A stretch of 64,000 nucleotides of DNA, from positions 4,069,001 through 4,133,000 of the forward strand of contig NZ_CP120737.1 of assembly GCF_029581195.1 (NCBI RefSeq), read 5' to 3'. This document shows, piece by piece, positions 10,901-19,252 of this stretch; position 1 is the first letter of the stretch, and every line of letters starts with the position of its first letter. Position numbers and translations under genes: made by a program. The stretch comes from Solwaraspora sp. WMMD791 (lineage in GTDB: Bacteria; Actinomycetota; Actinomycetes; Mycobacteriales; Micromonosporaceae). Below the pieces are notes generated by a model. That model saw nothing but the letters and a program-made list of their open reading frames with translations. It had not been told where the DNA came from and made no database searches.

Positions 10901-11624
10901 CCGCCTCCGGAGTCTTGACCACCAGGACGTGTGAGAACCCGGTCACGCCGACATCGACCACCAGGTCGACGCCGGGCAGCACCTCCGGGTAGGTGACCTG
11001 GTCGCCGTCGACGGTCGGCGCCGGTAGCGGGCCCGGCCAGTCTAGGGCCAGGCTGCGGCCGGCGCGGTCCACCCGTACCAGCGGGGTCTCGTCGCCGCTG
11101 GCGACGTCGCCGCCGGAGAGCCGGATGCCGAGCGCGGCGGCCCGGGGGACGATGCTGCCGTCGGCGGTGGCGACCAGGTTCGGGTCAATCGGCACCCAGC
11201 GCCCGTCCCGGACCACCCGGAACGGTTGGGCGTGCTGCACCGAGGTGAGCGTGCCGTCCGGGTTGGCGAACGTCTGGATGGACTCGCCCTGAAACGCGCC
11301 TATCTCGACCCGCTCCCCGGTGTCGACGGCGTGGGCGACCGCCTCGGCCTCGGTCTGCCGCACCGGTTCCGTGCCGTCCGTCGCCGCCACGTGCACCGAT
11401 TCGGCTGTCCCCGCTGCCGCAGCGTCGGTCGCCGGGGCCGGCTCGGTCTGCTGCCGCGCCTGGTCCGGGGCGGCCATCGCCGGTCCGGTCACGACCGCGT
11501 ACCCGGCCAGCAACCCGGCCAGCCCGAGGCCGAACCCGAGCCCGCGCCGCCGACGCGTCGTCCGTCTGCCACCGATCACGTCACTGCCCTCCCCCGTGCT
11601 GCCGTTTCGTCCGTTGCCGACCAT
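7911..11624 (-). CDS. Large secreted protein with two LamG-type lectin domains
   Basis: About 1237 residues. An Arg-rich segment precedes a hydrophobic helix (GLGFGLGLAGLLAGYAVVTG) ending AMAAP, a long signal peptide. The N-terminal half has the pattern PFRVVRDGRWVPIDPNL, then VTYPEVLPGVDLVVDV, then a DNRLRE-like segment with Cys pairs. It is clearly homologous to the N-terminal half of the FG-GAP protein upstream. The C-terminal third holds two concanavalin-A/LamG-like jellyroll domains, each with the YVNGxV and WAGELADIAVFDRVL-type signature. Start chosen at ATG 11624, which overlaps the upstream stop (TGATG), implying translational coupling. It probably binds cell-surface or matrix glycans; that role is inferred from LamG domains in general. 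Confidence 0.85.
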   Translation of the reverse strand: MVGNGRNGSTGEGSDVIGGRRTTRRRRGLGFGLGLAGLLAGYAVVTGPAMAAPDQARQQTEPAPATDAAAAGTAESVHVAATDGTEPVRQTEAEAVAHAVDTGERVEIGAFQGESIQTFANPDGTLTSVQHAQPFRVVRDGRWVPIDPNLVATADGSIVPRAAALGIRLSGGDVASGDETPLVRVDRAGRSLALDWPGPLPAPTVDGDQVTYPEVLPGVDLVVDVGVTGFSHVLVVKTPEAAQQPELAELQFDLATTGLTVQDSADGGLAAVDTTSGAPVLEAAAPVMWDSGEPGAAPQGRAATDAAAPDAAAVASDPAEAAPPGASLAPVDWRIDGDQLTLVPDQAMLTDPDTRWPVYIDPIWQDTRNSSWAMVASGYPNQEYWKFSGTEGVGDCPVSSGQCNDVGVKRIYYALPTPYSGRTILSAEFRVTMTHTYNSTAKNVSLYRAGSGISSGTNWNNKPALSVLQQTKAPTAKQSSCTSTNQNVGFTATAAVREAASKGWSTTTFGLAATNESDQEAFKRFCGNAILSVHYNRTPTQPKRADLTMSPGGVCVTGTNRPYVDTPPTLFMVLRDPDHSSAHTEQVRGEILYYWYDAAGTRVNRYFTTGWKASGSRFQYTLPSNIPQNTPITWEVRTGDSHAWSKWSWEADAHANCQFVYDSTAPAAPDIDSPEYLPLDAGEHTSACVEDDQHRGGVGIYGTFTFDSSSTDAVRYLYGFNTNPSTSNELVPASGGGPVSLRWMPVDDGPNFVTVQAVDQSGLRSAIATCVFSVPTRLAAGEWGLGETAGATSAEDARGNHPATAGSGATFGVAGPGCGDSGPQCQFDRAIRFTGDAADSYLATTSSALIDTSTGFGASAWVRLTDDTTDRVAISQDGSGEPGFTLGFDAASGKWEFAIPSTDVLSLTGWSVTSTAPAVRDEWTHLAAAYDPELKTMTLYVNGDVQPTVQRRSAWTSRGAVQIGRAYARSGHTAGWAGELADIAVFDRVLVPREVSELSTLRPVRLGYWPLDDVSDDRSPAYDENGQELLLEGGAQLYAPDLDADPFAEPAMVGGGHLVLDGVDDRARTEAPVAVTDGSFTVAARVRLPSPTCGDRDQAVLSQAGVAASGFVIRCGSADRWELVLPHSDINNPQTTVVFNGNLLPSTDQHGQHVAVVYDAFRNEVRLYVNGEVATTAATTYTAGWRADGPLQIGRALHDGSFGQYLGGVVDEVRVYTGVADDQTIQEIAIPELNPYL

Positions 11625-14600
11625 CAGTTCGCCGCCGCACCGAAGGCGACCGCTGCAGCCGGGAAACCGTCCTCGCCGGCCCGCCACACGTGCTGCGGGG
11701 TCGCCGACCCGGCGGCCAGCGTCGACCACTCGATCGCGTAGACCGCCCGGTCGGAGTACGGGCTGGCCACGTGCAGGTGCGTCGGGCTGCCGGAGATCGA
11801 CACCCCGATGAGTTCCTGGGCGACCGGCGTACCGGGCAGGGCGGTGGCACCACGCTCGACCGTGGCGTAGCCGCTGACCGGGTCCGCCGCCGCGCCGAAC
11901 ACCCGCACCACGCCGGCGTCGGCGGCCGGGCCGGTGTCCTCGCCGGGAGCACCGACGGCGAGCAGCAGGTTCTGCGCGGTCGCGGCCGATCCGGGGGCGA
12001 GGTTGACCAGGTGGACCCGTTCGCCGAAGTAGTCGCCCTCCTCGTCGCCGCTGGGGATGCCGACGATGTGCTGGGCCAGCACCGGCAGCTCGGTGAACCC
12101 GCTGTCGGTGATGTGGAACCTTTGGACGACGCCGGTGTCGGCGATGCCGGCCGCGCCGTACTCCTTGCCGGGCACGCCGACGGCGAGGAACGAGTCGGTG
12201 CCGCCGGCCGGAGCCCCGGCCGCCCGGTACTCCACCATCGACAGCGACTTGCCGAAGGTGTCGTTGGCGGTCGAGGTGCCCCAGACGTTGGCCCGGTTCT
12301 GGTCGAGTACGGCGACCAGCGTCGGCCGGCCCGAGGTGAGCTGGTGGCTGAAGACGTTGACGCCGCCGGCGAACACCTCGGCGCCGATCGCCTCGCCCGG
12401 GGCGCCGACCGCCAGGTGGTGTGGTGAGGCGGCGACGGCGTACCCGGTCATGTCGTCGTTCTCAAGGTCCCCGACGATGCCGCCGCCGCCCTGGCTGAGC
12501 AGGATGTTCGCGGTGCCGCGCAGGTAGTGCACGACGCCGGTGTCCACGGCGGCGCCGAGGTCCTCGCCGGGTGCGCCGATCAGCAGGTACGCCGCACCGG
12601 CGGCGGTGTGCCCGGCCGCGAGGGAGAAGCCGAACCAGTCGCCAACCTCGGCGGTCTCCGGGAACGCCGCCTGGCTCTGGTGGTAGACCAGCGACGCCGG
12701 CCCGGTCGCGAGCCCGGTCGGCGAACCGAGCAGTACGTAGACGACTCCCACGTCTGCCTTGCCGTCCAGATCCTCGTACGGCACCCCGACCGCCAGATCG
12801 GTGCAGCCGTCGTGGTTGACGTCGTAGCTGGCCAACGCCGTACCGAACTGGTCGCCGGCCTCGGCGGCGCCGGCCACCTGGGCATTGTTCTCGTGCAGGG
12901 TGTCGACGGTGCCGGTGCCGGCGTAGCGCACGTGCACCTGGCCGGCCTTGGCCTGTCCGGCGACGGTGGCTTCGGGGTCGGCGATCGCGATGTCCGACAC
13001 GCCGTCGCCGTTGTAGTCGTTGGCGGCCCCGCCGACGCAGCCGTCGACCGGTGGCGCGGTCACGTAGACGGTCATCTCGCAGAAGCTGGACCAGACGGCA
13101 CTGCCGGCGACTCCGTCGTTGGCGCGCACCCGCCACTGGTAGCGGCCGCCGTCGAGGAACGCCCCGGCGGGTACGGTGACGCTCGCCGTCGCACCGGAGG
13201 CGACGTTGGCGACGGTCTGGCCGCCGAGGCGGGCCGAGGCACCGACCATCCACCATTCGAACTCGACCGACATCGCGGTGCCGTCGCCGTCGGCGACGGT
13301 CGCCCGCAGCTGCGGGGTGAGGGTGTTGACCAGCGGTCGGCCCGACCCGCTGACGCAGGCGGTCGCCGGCACCGTCGACCGGGCAGTCACCGTCGGCCAC
13401 GCGTTGTAGGTGACCGACGCGTACGGCACATGCGACGTCGTGCCGTGATCGCGGGATCGGAACTGTTTGAAGGTGGCGATGTCGGTCTCGTCGGTGGCCC
13501 GGATGCCCATGTGGGCCTGGCTCGCTCCGGCGGTCGCCGCCCGCTGGAAGAACGCGGTGCCGCTGATCGTCGACCAGCCGTCGTCGCAGTCGACGTCGTG
13601 ACCCTTGGTCATCGTGGAGGTCGCCTCACGGTGCAGCCACTGCGGTTGGTTCGTCCAGCGGGTCGCGGTGCCGGCCGCGCCGGTGGACCAGATCTCCCAG
13701 GCCTTCGGCGTGCAGGAGTGCGACCACCAGTTCCAGAAGTAGACGGTCGCCGAGTTGATCTGCTTCCCGGCGAGCACCGCCGCGTTCCACGTGACGAACG
13801 ACCGGGTGATCGTCGGCGGGCTGGTGGCGAGCAGCCCGATCTGCAGGTCGTTGGTGCCGCTCCGGTTGGCGGTGACCCCCTCCTGCACGTACGCGTCGAA
13901 GGTCGTCGACAGCGGGTTGACCGTCGGGTCGAGAGTCACCGGGTAGACAGTGTCTGGTGCGTCCAGCCAGTCGGTGTCGGGCCGCAACCGCAGCTCGACG
14001 CCGTCGGGGCGGGCGGTGACGGTGGTGTCGATCGGGGCGGTGCGGGCCGGTGCACCGGCCGGGGTCTTCTGGGCGTCCCACATCGCCGGGGCCGGTACGG
14101 CGGCCAGGGTCGCACCGTCGGCACCGGTGAGGGTGACGCCGGCTAGTTCGTCGTGGGTGTGCCCGGCGATGCCCGGTCCGGTGAGGGCGAGGCTGACCTC
14201 GCGGACCCGGGTGGCCGCTGCCCGATTGGCGACCACCAGCAGCTGTTCGAAGCCGATCCGGGTGGCCCGTACCACCAGGTCGACGTCCGGCAGCACGTTC
14301 CGGTAGGTGGCGACCGGGCCGTCCAGCTGCGGCTCCGGCAGGACACCGGTCCAGCTCATCGCGACCCGGGCGGCACCGTGGCCGACAGCGGCCAGTTCGT
14401 GGGTGCCGGCCGGGCGGGCACCGGAGATCCGCAGGTCGTTCGGGTGCGCGGTGGGGGTGACCGTGCCGTCGGCGGCCCGCCGCAGGCGCAGGTCGACGGG
14501 TACCCAGCCGTCGTCCCGGCGGACCCGGACAACGTCGGCGGAGATCCGGGCCTCCAGCTGGCCGTCCGGTCGGGCCCAGACCTCGGTGGTCTCGGTGGTC

Positions 14601-14809
14601 CGGCCGTCGACGCGGACCGGTTCACCGCTGTCGCGGGCGGCCAGCAGGGCACGGCCTTCCTCGGTGTGGTCGGCGGCGGCCAGCGCGTCGAACCGCCCCG
14701 GATCCTCGACGGAGACTGTGGCGGTCACGGCCAGCAGCACCGCCGCAGCGGTGATGACCGCGGTCCGCCGTGGTGCGTGCCTGGACGCGCGCCATCGACC
14801 CACTGCCAT
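11624..14809 (-). CDS. Large secreted FG-GAP (integrin-alpha-like) repeat protein
   Basis: About 1061 residues. The signal peptide is ASRHAPRR followed by TAVITAAAVLLAVTATVSV. The N-terminal half matches the LamG protein: DDGWVPVDLRLRRAADGT, ATYRNVLPDVDLVVRATRIG, PAMWDAQ, a DNRLRE-like region and a fibronectin-like QWRVRANDGVAGSAVWSSF segment. From DYNGDGVSDIAIADPEA onwards there are about six FG-GAP repeats (DLAVGVPYED, YLLIGAPGED, HLAVGAPGEA, FLAVGVPGKE, LLAVGAPGED), the seven-bladed integrin-type propeller with Ca-binding DxDxDG loops. Start ATG 14809 has a strong GGGAGGA five bases upstream; the longer frame to 14881 lacks one. First gene of the toxin operon; probably an adhesin or assembly partner. 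Confidence 0.85.
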   Translation of the reverse strand: MAVGRWRASRHAPRRTAVITAAAVLLAVTATVSVEDPGRFDALAAADHTEEGRALLAARDSGEPVRVDGRTTETTEVWARPDGQLEARISADVVRVRRDDGWVPVDLRLRRAADGTVTPTAHPNDLRISGARPAGTHELAAVGHGAARVAMSWTGVLPEPQLDGPVATYRNVLPDVDLVVRATRIGFEQLLVVANRAAATRVREVSLALTGPGIAGHTHDELAGVTLTGADGATLAAVPAPAMWDAQKTPAGAPARTAPIDTTVTARPDGVELRLRPDTDWLDAPDTVYPVTLDPTVNPLSTTFDAYVQEGVTANRSGTNDLQIGLLATSPPTITRSFVTWNAAVLAGKQINSATVYFWNWWSHSCTPKAWEIWSTGAAGTATRWTNQPQWLHREATSTMTKGHDVDCDDGWSTISGTAFFQRAATAGASQAHMGIRATDETDIATFKQFRSRDHGTTSHVPYASVTYNAWPTVTARSTVPATACVSGSGRPLVNTLTPQLRATVADGDGTAMSVEFEWWMVGASARLGGQTVANVASGATASVTVPAGAFLDGGRYQWRVRANDGVAGSAVWSSFCEMTVYVTAPPVDGCVGGAANDYNGDGVSDIAIADPEATVAGQAKAGQVHVRYAGTGTVDTLHENNAQVAGAAEAGDQFGTALASYDVNHDGCTDLAVGVPYEDLDGKADVGVVYVLLGSPTGLATGPASLVYHQSQAAFPETAEVGDWFGFSLAAGHTAAGAAYLLIGAPGEDLGAAVDTGVVHYLRGTANILLSQGGGGIVGDLENDDMTGYAVAASPHHLAVGAPGEAIGAEVFAGGVNVFSHQLTSGRPTLVAVLDQNRANVWGTSTANDTFGKSLSMVEYRAAGAPAGGTDSFLAVGVPGKEYGAAGIADTGVVQRFHITDSGFTELPVLAQHIVGIPSGDEEGDYFGERVHLVNLAPGSAATAQNLLLAVGAPGEDTGPAADAGVVRVFGAAADPVSGYATVERGATALPGTPVAQELIGVSISGSPTHLHVASPYSDRAVYAIEWSTLAAGSATPQHVWRAGEDGFPAAAVAFGAAAN

Positions 14810-14924
14810 TCGGTCCTCCCCCGTGCGAGACCTCGAAGCTGAGTGGACTGTGACGCTACGGGGCAGATACCTTACTGTCAATGAACATGTGAACGACGTT
14901 GCAGGTCAGCGCAACAGTGGGTCA

Positions 14925-15449
14925 CTAAAATCCACAGTGGATGTACGTGGTCGGGTCGGCGGCACCGGGGCCGAACTCGTCGAAGTCCATGTTGGCCAGT
15001 GCCAGGTTGCCGTGCACGCTCAGGACCTGCTCCGGAAGCAGCCGGAACGGCTGACCAGCGGGCGACTCCACGTCGTCGTCGTAATCCTCGTCGTCGTCGT
15101 CGAACTCGTCATCCTCATCGTCGTCGAGCTCGTCGTCATCGTCGTCCTCGTCGTCGACCTGGACGGCGAGCAGCGGCTGCTCACCACGCATGGTCACGGC
15201 GTCGGCGACGAAGAAGACCGGCAGGTGGTCGTCAGCCGCGACCGCCGCCCGGATCTCCTCGATCGTGGCGCCGTCGAAGGCAGGGTCGTCGACGATGGCC
15301 GCCGGGTTGATGCCGGTGGGGAAGTCCGGGTTGTCGTTGCACCGGCGCAGCACCTGCTGCCAGGCCGCCTCGTCGGAGAAATCGGTGCGCACCACGCACG
15401 GCTCGAACTCCAGGTCGTCGGTGCGGACGATCAGCGGACGGGTGGGCAC
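14925..15449 (-). CDS. DUF6924-type acidic protein
   Basis: About 174 residues, cytosolic. The N-terminal part (LIVRTDDLEFEPCVVRTDFSDEAAWQQV, then AAIVDDPAFDGATIEEI, then FFVADAVTM) resembles the DUF6924 family of actinobacteria, whose function is unknown; the name is from memory. In the middle it carries an insertion made almost only of Asp and Glu (roughly residues 101-126), encoded by a gtc/gtcgtc-type triplet repeat on the plus strand, then a conventional C-terminus (LLPEQVLSVHGNLALANMDF). Start GTG 15449 is chosen because AAGGAG lies six bases before it; the frame continues to 15533 without a ribosome binding site. It stands alone between the toxin operon and the ABC importer. Confidence 0.75.
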   Translation of the reverse strand: MPTRPLIVRTDDLEFEPCVVRTDFSDEAAWQQVLRRCNDNPDFPTGINPAAIVDDPAFDGATIEEIRAAVAADDHLPVFFVADAVTMRGEQPLLAVQVDDEDDDDDELDDDEDDEFDDDDEDYDDDVESPAGQPFRLLPEQVLSVHGNLALANMDFDEFGPGAADPTTYIHCGF

Positions 15450-15570
15450 AGGTGGCTCCTTCGGATCGACGGCGACGCCGCCAGCTCGGCCGGCGGCAGC
15501 ACGGCCCAGCGGCGCGGGCCGACCTCGCGGCATCGTAGCGGGACCGCCCCGGCCGGCCGGGGCGGACGCG

Positions 15571-16341
15571 TCACCCCTGGGTCACGTGTCGCAGGTGGAC
15601 GTACGGGCGGCCGTCCGGGTCGTCGTCGACCTGAGCGTGTACGTCGTAGACCGCGCCGATCCGGGCCGGCGTCAGCACCTGTGCCGGTGGGCCGGCGGCC
15701 ACCACCCGGCCGCCGTGCAGCAGCACGATCTGATCGCAGAACCGGGCCGCCAGGTTGATGTCGTGCAGGGCCGCTATCACGGTCGTCGGTTCGGCCGCCA
15801 GCCGGTGCAGCAGCTCCAGCTGGTGGCGGATGTCCAGGTGGTTGGTGGGTTCGTCGAGCAGCAGCAGCCGAGGTTGCTGCAGCAGGGCCCGGGTGATGTC
15901 GACCCGCTGGCGTTCCCCGCCGGACAGCGACGACCAGCGGCGGTCGGCGAAGCCGGGCAGTCCGGCGTCGGCCAGGGCCTGTTCGGCGGCGGCGACCTCC
16001 GCCGCCGTGGTCGCGGCGAGCAGCGGCCGGTGCGGGATCCGGGCCAGCAGCAGTACGTCACGTACCGACATGTCCACGTCGGCTGCGGTGTGCTGGCTGA
16101 CCAGGGCCAACGTCCGGGCCAGTGTCCGGCGCGGGACGGTCGTCGCGTCGACGCCGTCGAGCAGCACCCGCCCGGTGTCCGGCCGCTGCAGCCCGGCGAG
16201 CACCCGCAGCAGGCTGGACTTGCCGGAGCCGTTCGGGCCGAGCAGCCCGACGAGGGTGCCGGGGGCGGCGTCGAGGGTGACGTCGGCGAGCAGCGGCGTA
16301 CCGCGTACCGCCCAGCTGATCTTCTCGGCGCGCAGTCTCAT
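15571..16341 (-). CDS. ABC importer ATP-binding protein, FecE/BtuD type
   Basis: 256 residues. It has Walker A GPNGSGKSS near residue 35, Q-loop SQH, signature LSGGERQRV, Walker B LLLLDEPTNHLD and switch His (ALHDINLA), all intact. This is the ATPase subunit of an iron-siderophore/cobalamin/heme-type importer. The true start is ATG 16341, overlapping the permease stop by ATGA; the longer frame upstream is only a shadow of the permease. It is the last gene of a four-gene unit (binding protein, methyltransferase, permease, ATPase). The substrate cannot be read from the ATPase. Confidence 0.93.
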   Translation of the reverse strand: MRLRAEKISWAVRGTPLLADVTLDAAPGTLVGLLGPNGSGKSSLLRVLAGLQRPDTGRVLLDGVDATTVPRRTLARTLALVSQHTAADVDMSVRDVLLLARIPHRPLLAATTAAEVAAAEQALADAGLPGFADRRWSSLSGGERQRVDITRALLQQPRLLLLDEPTNHLDIRHQLELLHRLAAEPTTVIAALHDINLAARFCDQIVLLHGGRVVAAGPPAQVLTPARIGAVYDVHAQVDDDPDGRPYVHLRHVTQG

Positions 16342-17402
16342 GCCGGCGCCTGCCGACGGCGGATGAGCAGCGCGAACGCCGGCACCCCGAGCAGGGCGGT
16401 GACCACCCCGACAGGCACCTCCTGCGGCGCGAAGACGGTCCGGGCGGCGGTGTCGGCCCAGATCAGGAAGGTGGCGCCGATGATCGCGCAGGTGGGCAGC
16501 AGGATCCGGTGCCGGGAGCCGACCAGGAACCGGGCGGCGTGCGGCACGGTCAATCCGACGAAGCCGATCGCGCCGCTGGCCGCGACGAGGACCGCCGCCA
16601 GCAGCGCCGTGGTGGTGAACAGCGCCGCCCGGACCTTCGCCGGGGCGAAGCCGAGGGACTGGGCGACGTCGGTGCCGTAGGTGAACGCGTCGAGCGCCGG
16701 GGTGGCCGCCCAGCAGATTCCGACAGCCACGGCGGTGACGGCGGCGGCCAGCGCCACCGACGGCCAGCTGGCCATGGTCAGCGAGCCGAGCAGCCAGAAG
16801 GTGACGCCCCGGGTCTGCTGCGGTGAGGCGGCCGAGACCACGATCAGGCTGGTGACGGCGGCGAAGAGTTGGCCGACGGCGACCCCGGCGAGCAGGATCC
16901 GGGACGGTTCGGTCCACCGTCGGCCGGCCATCGCCAGGGCGGCGGCGAACGCGGCGACGGCGCCGACGAACGCTCCGCCGGTCAGCGCGGCGGTGCCGGC
17001 GCCGAGGCCGAAGACCAGCACCGACACCGCGCCGGTCGACGCCCCGGCGGAGATGCCCAGCAGGTACGGGTCGGCCAGCGGGTTGCGGGTCAACGCCTGC
17101 AGGACCGCGCCGCAGACCGCGAGGCCGCCGCCGACCAGGCCGGCGAGCAGGACCCTGGGGGTACGCAGGTTCCACACGATGCTGTCGGCCAGCGGCGGCA
17201 ACGGGGTGACCGGGAGTCCGAGGTGGACGGCGTGGGTGCGGAACACGTCGGCGACGGTCAGGTCGGCGGTGCCGATCGTGGTCGCGGCCGCGATGCTCAG
17301 GGTGAGGACGGCTAGGGCCAGGGCGAGGACCGGCCCTCGGGTGCGGGCACCCCGTGCCGCCCGCACCCGGGTGGGACTCGCCCGTGGCGGCGCGATGGTC
17401 AT
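16338..17402 (-). CDS. FecCD-family ABC importer permease
   Basis: 354 residues with about ten membrane helices. It has typical FecCD/BtuC motifs: LRTPRVLLAGLVGGGLAVCG near the N-terminus, TRNPLADPYLLGISAGAS, and the C-terminal ASGAIGFVGLTVPHAARFL followed by EVPVGVVTALLGVPAFALLI. Starts at ATG 17402, overlapping the methyltransferase stop (ATGA) and itself overlapped by the ATPase gene. It forms the membrane pore for the substrate delivered by the binding lipoprotein. Siderophore, cobalamin, heme and the proposed coenzyme F420-0 importers all belong to this family. Confidence 0.92.
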   Translation of the reverse strand: MTIAPPRASPTRVRAARGARTRGPVLALALAVLTLSIAAATTIGTADLTVADVFRTHAVHLGLPVTPLPPLADSIVWNLRTPRVLLAGLVGGGLAVCGAVLQALTRNPLADPYLLGISAGASTGAVSVLVFGLGAGTAALTGGAFVGAVAAFAAALAMAGRRWTEPSRILLAGVAVGQLFAAVTSLIVVSAASPQQTRGVTFWLLGSLTMASWPSVALAAAVTAVAVGICWAATPALDAFTYGTDVAQSLGFAPAKVRAALFTTTALLAAVLVAASGAIGFVGLTVPHAARFLVGSRHRILLPTCAIIGATFLIWADTAARTVFAPQEVPVGVVTALLGVPAFALLIRRRQAPA

Positions 17403-18181
17403 CGGCGCGCGAAGACCACGTAGTCGTCGAGGTACTGCCAGATGGTGCCGACCTCGGCGAAGCCGGCGGTACGCAGCGCGGCGAGGTGGAACTGCAGCGG
17501 CGAGTCCGGCTGCCGCGGCCGGTCGGCGAAGCGCCGCTGCCGCTCGTCGGTCAGGGCGGCGAGGGCGGGGGTACGCGCCGCCTCGGCGTGCCAGGCGTCG
17601 TAGCGCAGCGCTCCGCTGGCGAACCCTTCCTGCTGGGTACGCTCGTCGTGCTGCTGGGCCAGCGTCGCCAGGGTCGGCTGCTCGGGGCCGAACCGCAGGT
17701 GGTCGGCGTTGAGCAGGATTCCGCCGGGGCGCAGCAGCCGGGCGGCTGCGGTGTAGACGGCGAGCAGTTGTGCCGGGGAGAGCCAGTGCAGGGCGGTGGA
17801 GCTGACCACCGCGTCGACGGTGTCGACGCCGAGCCGGTCGGCCCAGTCGTCGGCGACCAGGTCGAGGTCGCGTACGTCGGCGCGGTCGCCGTGGTCGGCG
17901 AGCGCGGCGGTGGCGATGCGCAGCAGCATCGGGTCGTAGTCGACGGCGACGCAGCGGGCGGCGGGCAGTTCGGTGAGCACCCGGTCGGTGAGGGCGCCGG
18001 GTCCGCAGGCCAGGTCGAGTACGGTCGCAGGCCGGTCGCCGAGGTACAGGCGCAGCACGTCGCGCATCGCCTGGAAGCGGTTCTCCCGGTGGGCGACGTA
18101 CGCCTCCTGTTGGGTGTCCCACAGGTCGAGCAGCCGGCGGGCATCGGCCGGGGTGAGCTGGTCGGTCATCAGGTCGGTCAT
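17399..18181 (-). CDS. Class I SAM-dependent methyltransferase
   Basis: About 260 residues. Motif I is VLDLACGPGALT, motif II is the acidic VAVDYDPMLL, followed by DLVADDW and LLRPGGILLNADHLRF: a Methyltransf_25/trans-aconitate-like Rossmann methyltransferase. The ATG at 18181 has GGAG seven bases upstream and lies four bases after the stop of the binding-protein gene; the frame upstream of it is an antisense shadow. It is embedded between the importer's binding-protein and permease genes, so it probably acts on the imported molecule or its carrier, but the substrate is unknown. Confidence 0.88.
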   Translation of the reverse strand: MTDLMTDQLTPADARRLLDLWDTQQEAYVAHRENRFQAMRDVLRLYLGDRPATVLDLACGPGALTDRVLTELPAARCVAVDYDPMLLRIATAALADHGDRADVRDLDLVADDWADRLGVDTVDAVVSSTALHWLSPAQLLAVYTAAARLLRPGGILLNADHLRFGPEQPTLATLAQQHDERTQQEGFASGALRYDAWHAEAARTPALAALTDERQRRFADRPRQPDSPLQFHLAALRTAGFAEVGTIWQYLDDYVVFARR

Positions 18182-18185
18182 CGGG

Positions 18186-19202
18186 CTACTCCGTAGAGCC
18201 GGTGAGCTGGGCGAGGCCGGCGGCGACCGCTTCGACGGCGGTGACACTGCGCACGGACGGGTCCATCGAGGATCCGGAGACGGTGATGAACCGGCCGGCC
18301 TTGACGGCGTCGAGTTCGGCCGTGGTCGGGTTGCTCCGCAGGTAGTCGATCTTGGCCTGGGCGCTGTCGCCGTCGCCACCCCGGGTCAGGTCGGCCAGGA
18401 CGATGACGTCGGGGTTACGGGCGGCGATCTCTTCCCAGTTGCCGGCCGGCCAGGTCTGTTCGGCGTCACCGTAGGCGTTGGTGACGCCGAGCTGGGTGCT
18501 GATCGCGTCGGGCAGGCCGCCGGATCCGGCGACGTACGGGGTGGCGGTGCCGGAGTAGTACCAGAGCAGGCTGGTGTCGGCCGGTGCGGTGGCGGCCGCG
18601 GTGGCGGCGTCGAGCCGGCCACGCTGGTCGGCGACGAGTTCCTCGCCCCGCTCGGTGACGCCGAAGATGGTGGCGATCTCGGTGATCTCGGCGAAGATGC
18701 CGTCGAAGTCGACCGTGGTATCGCCGGTGGCGGGGTCCTCGCAGGCGAAGCGGGACAGGTAGGCGGGCACGTCGAGGGCGGCCAGGTCGGCGCGCGGGCC
18801 GGCGGCCTCCGGGCCGTACGCGGAGGTGAAGGTGGAGTAGACGAAGTCGGGCGCGGCGTCGAGGACGGCTTCGCGGTTGGGGTAGAGGTCGGCGAGGACC
18901 GGTACGGCCGCGTAGTCGTCGGCGAGTTCGGGCAGCACCGGGTCGGTCTGGTAGCTGGTGCCGATCATGCGGTCGGCCAGGCCGAGGCTGAGCAGGATCT
19001 CGGTGGCGTTCTGCTCCATGGCGAGGGCCCGGCGCGGAGGTGCGGCGATGGTCAGCGTGGTGCCGCAGTTGGTGATCTCGACGGCGTCGGCCGCCGGGGT
19101 CGTGGCGGTGCCGGCGTCGGCGTCGGTGCTGGCGGTGGCGCAGCCGGCCAGGCCGACCGCCAGCGCCACCGCCAACCCGGCAGAAACGGTAACGGTTTTC
19201 AT
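18186..19202 (-). CDS. Iron-complex/cobalamin-type substrate-binding lipoprotein
   Basis: 338 residues. The signal peptide has the lipobox LAGC with Cys at residue 21. The mature part is a class III (TroA/BtuF-like) binding protein: VEITNCGTTLTIAAPPRRALAM, then ATEILLSLGLADRMIGTSY, then EEIAARNPDVIVLADL. It anchors outside the membrane and delivers substrate to the FecCD permease. The subfamily with NCG, YPNREAVL and DFVYSTF patterns includes proteins proposed to import coenzyme F420-0, but siderophore uptake is equally possible. No cobalamin riboswitch or obvious iron box is visible in the 50 bases upstream. Confidence 0.9.
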   Translation of the reverse strand: MKTVTVSAGLAVALAVGLAGCATASTDADAGTATTPAADAVEITNCGTTLTIAAPPRRALAMEQNATEILLSLGLADRMIGTSYQTDPVLPELADDYAAVPVLADLYPNREAVLDAAPDFVYSTFTSAYGPEAAGPRADLAALDVPAYLSRFACEDPATGDTTVDFDGIFAEITEIATIFGVTERGEELVADQRGRLDAATAAATAPADTSLLWYYSGTATPYVAGSGGLPDAISTQLGVTNAYGDAEQTWPAGNWEEIAARNPDVIVLADLTRGGDGDSAQAKIDYLRSNPTTAELDAVKAGRFITVSGSSMDPSVRSVTAVEAVAAGLAQLTGSTE

Positions 19203-19252
19203 GTCGGCAAGCTAGCATGGTCGAACCGCAGGTCAACCCAGGGGTCCGCAGG

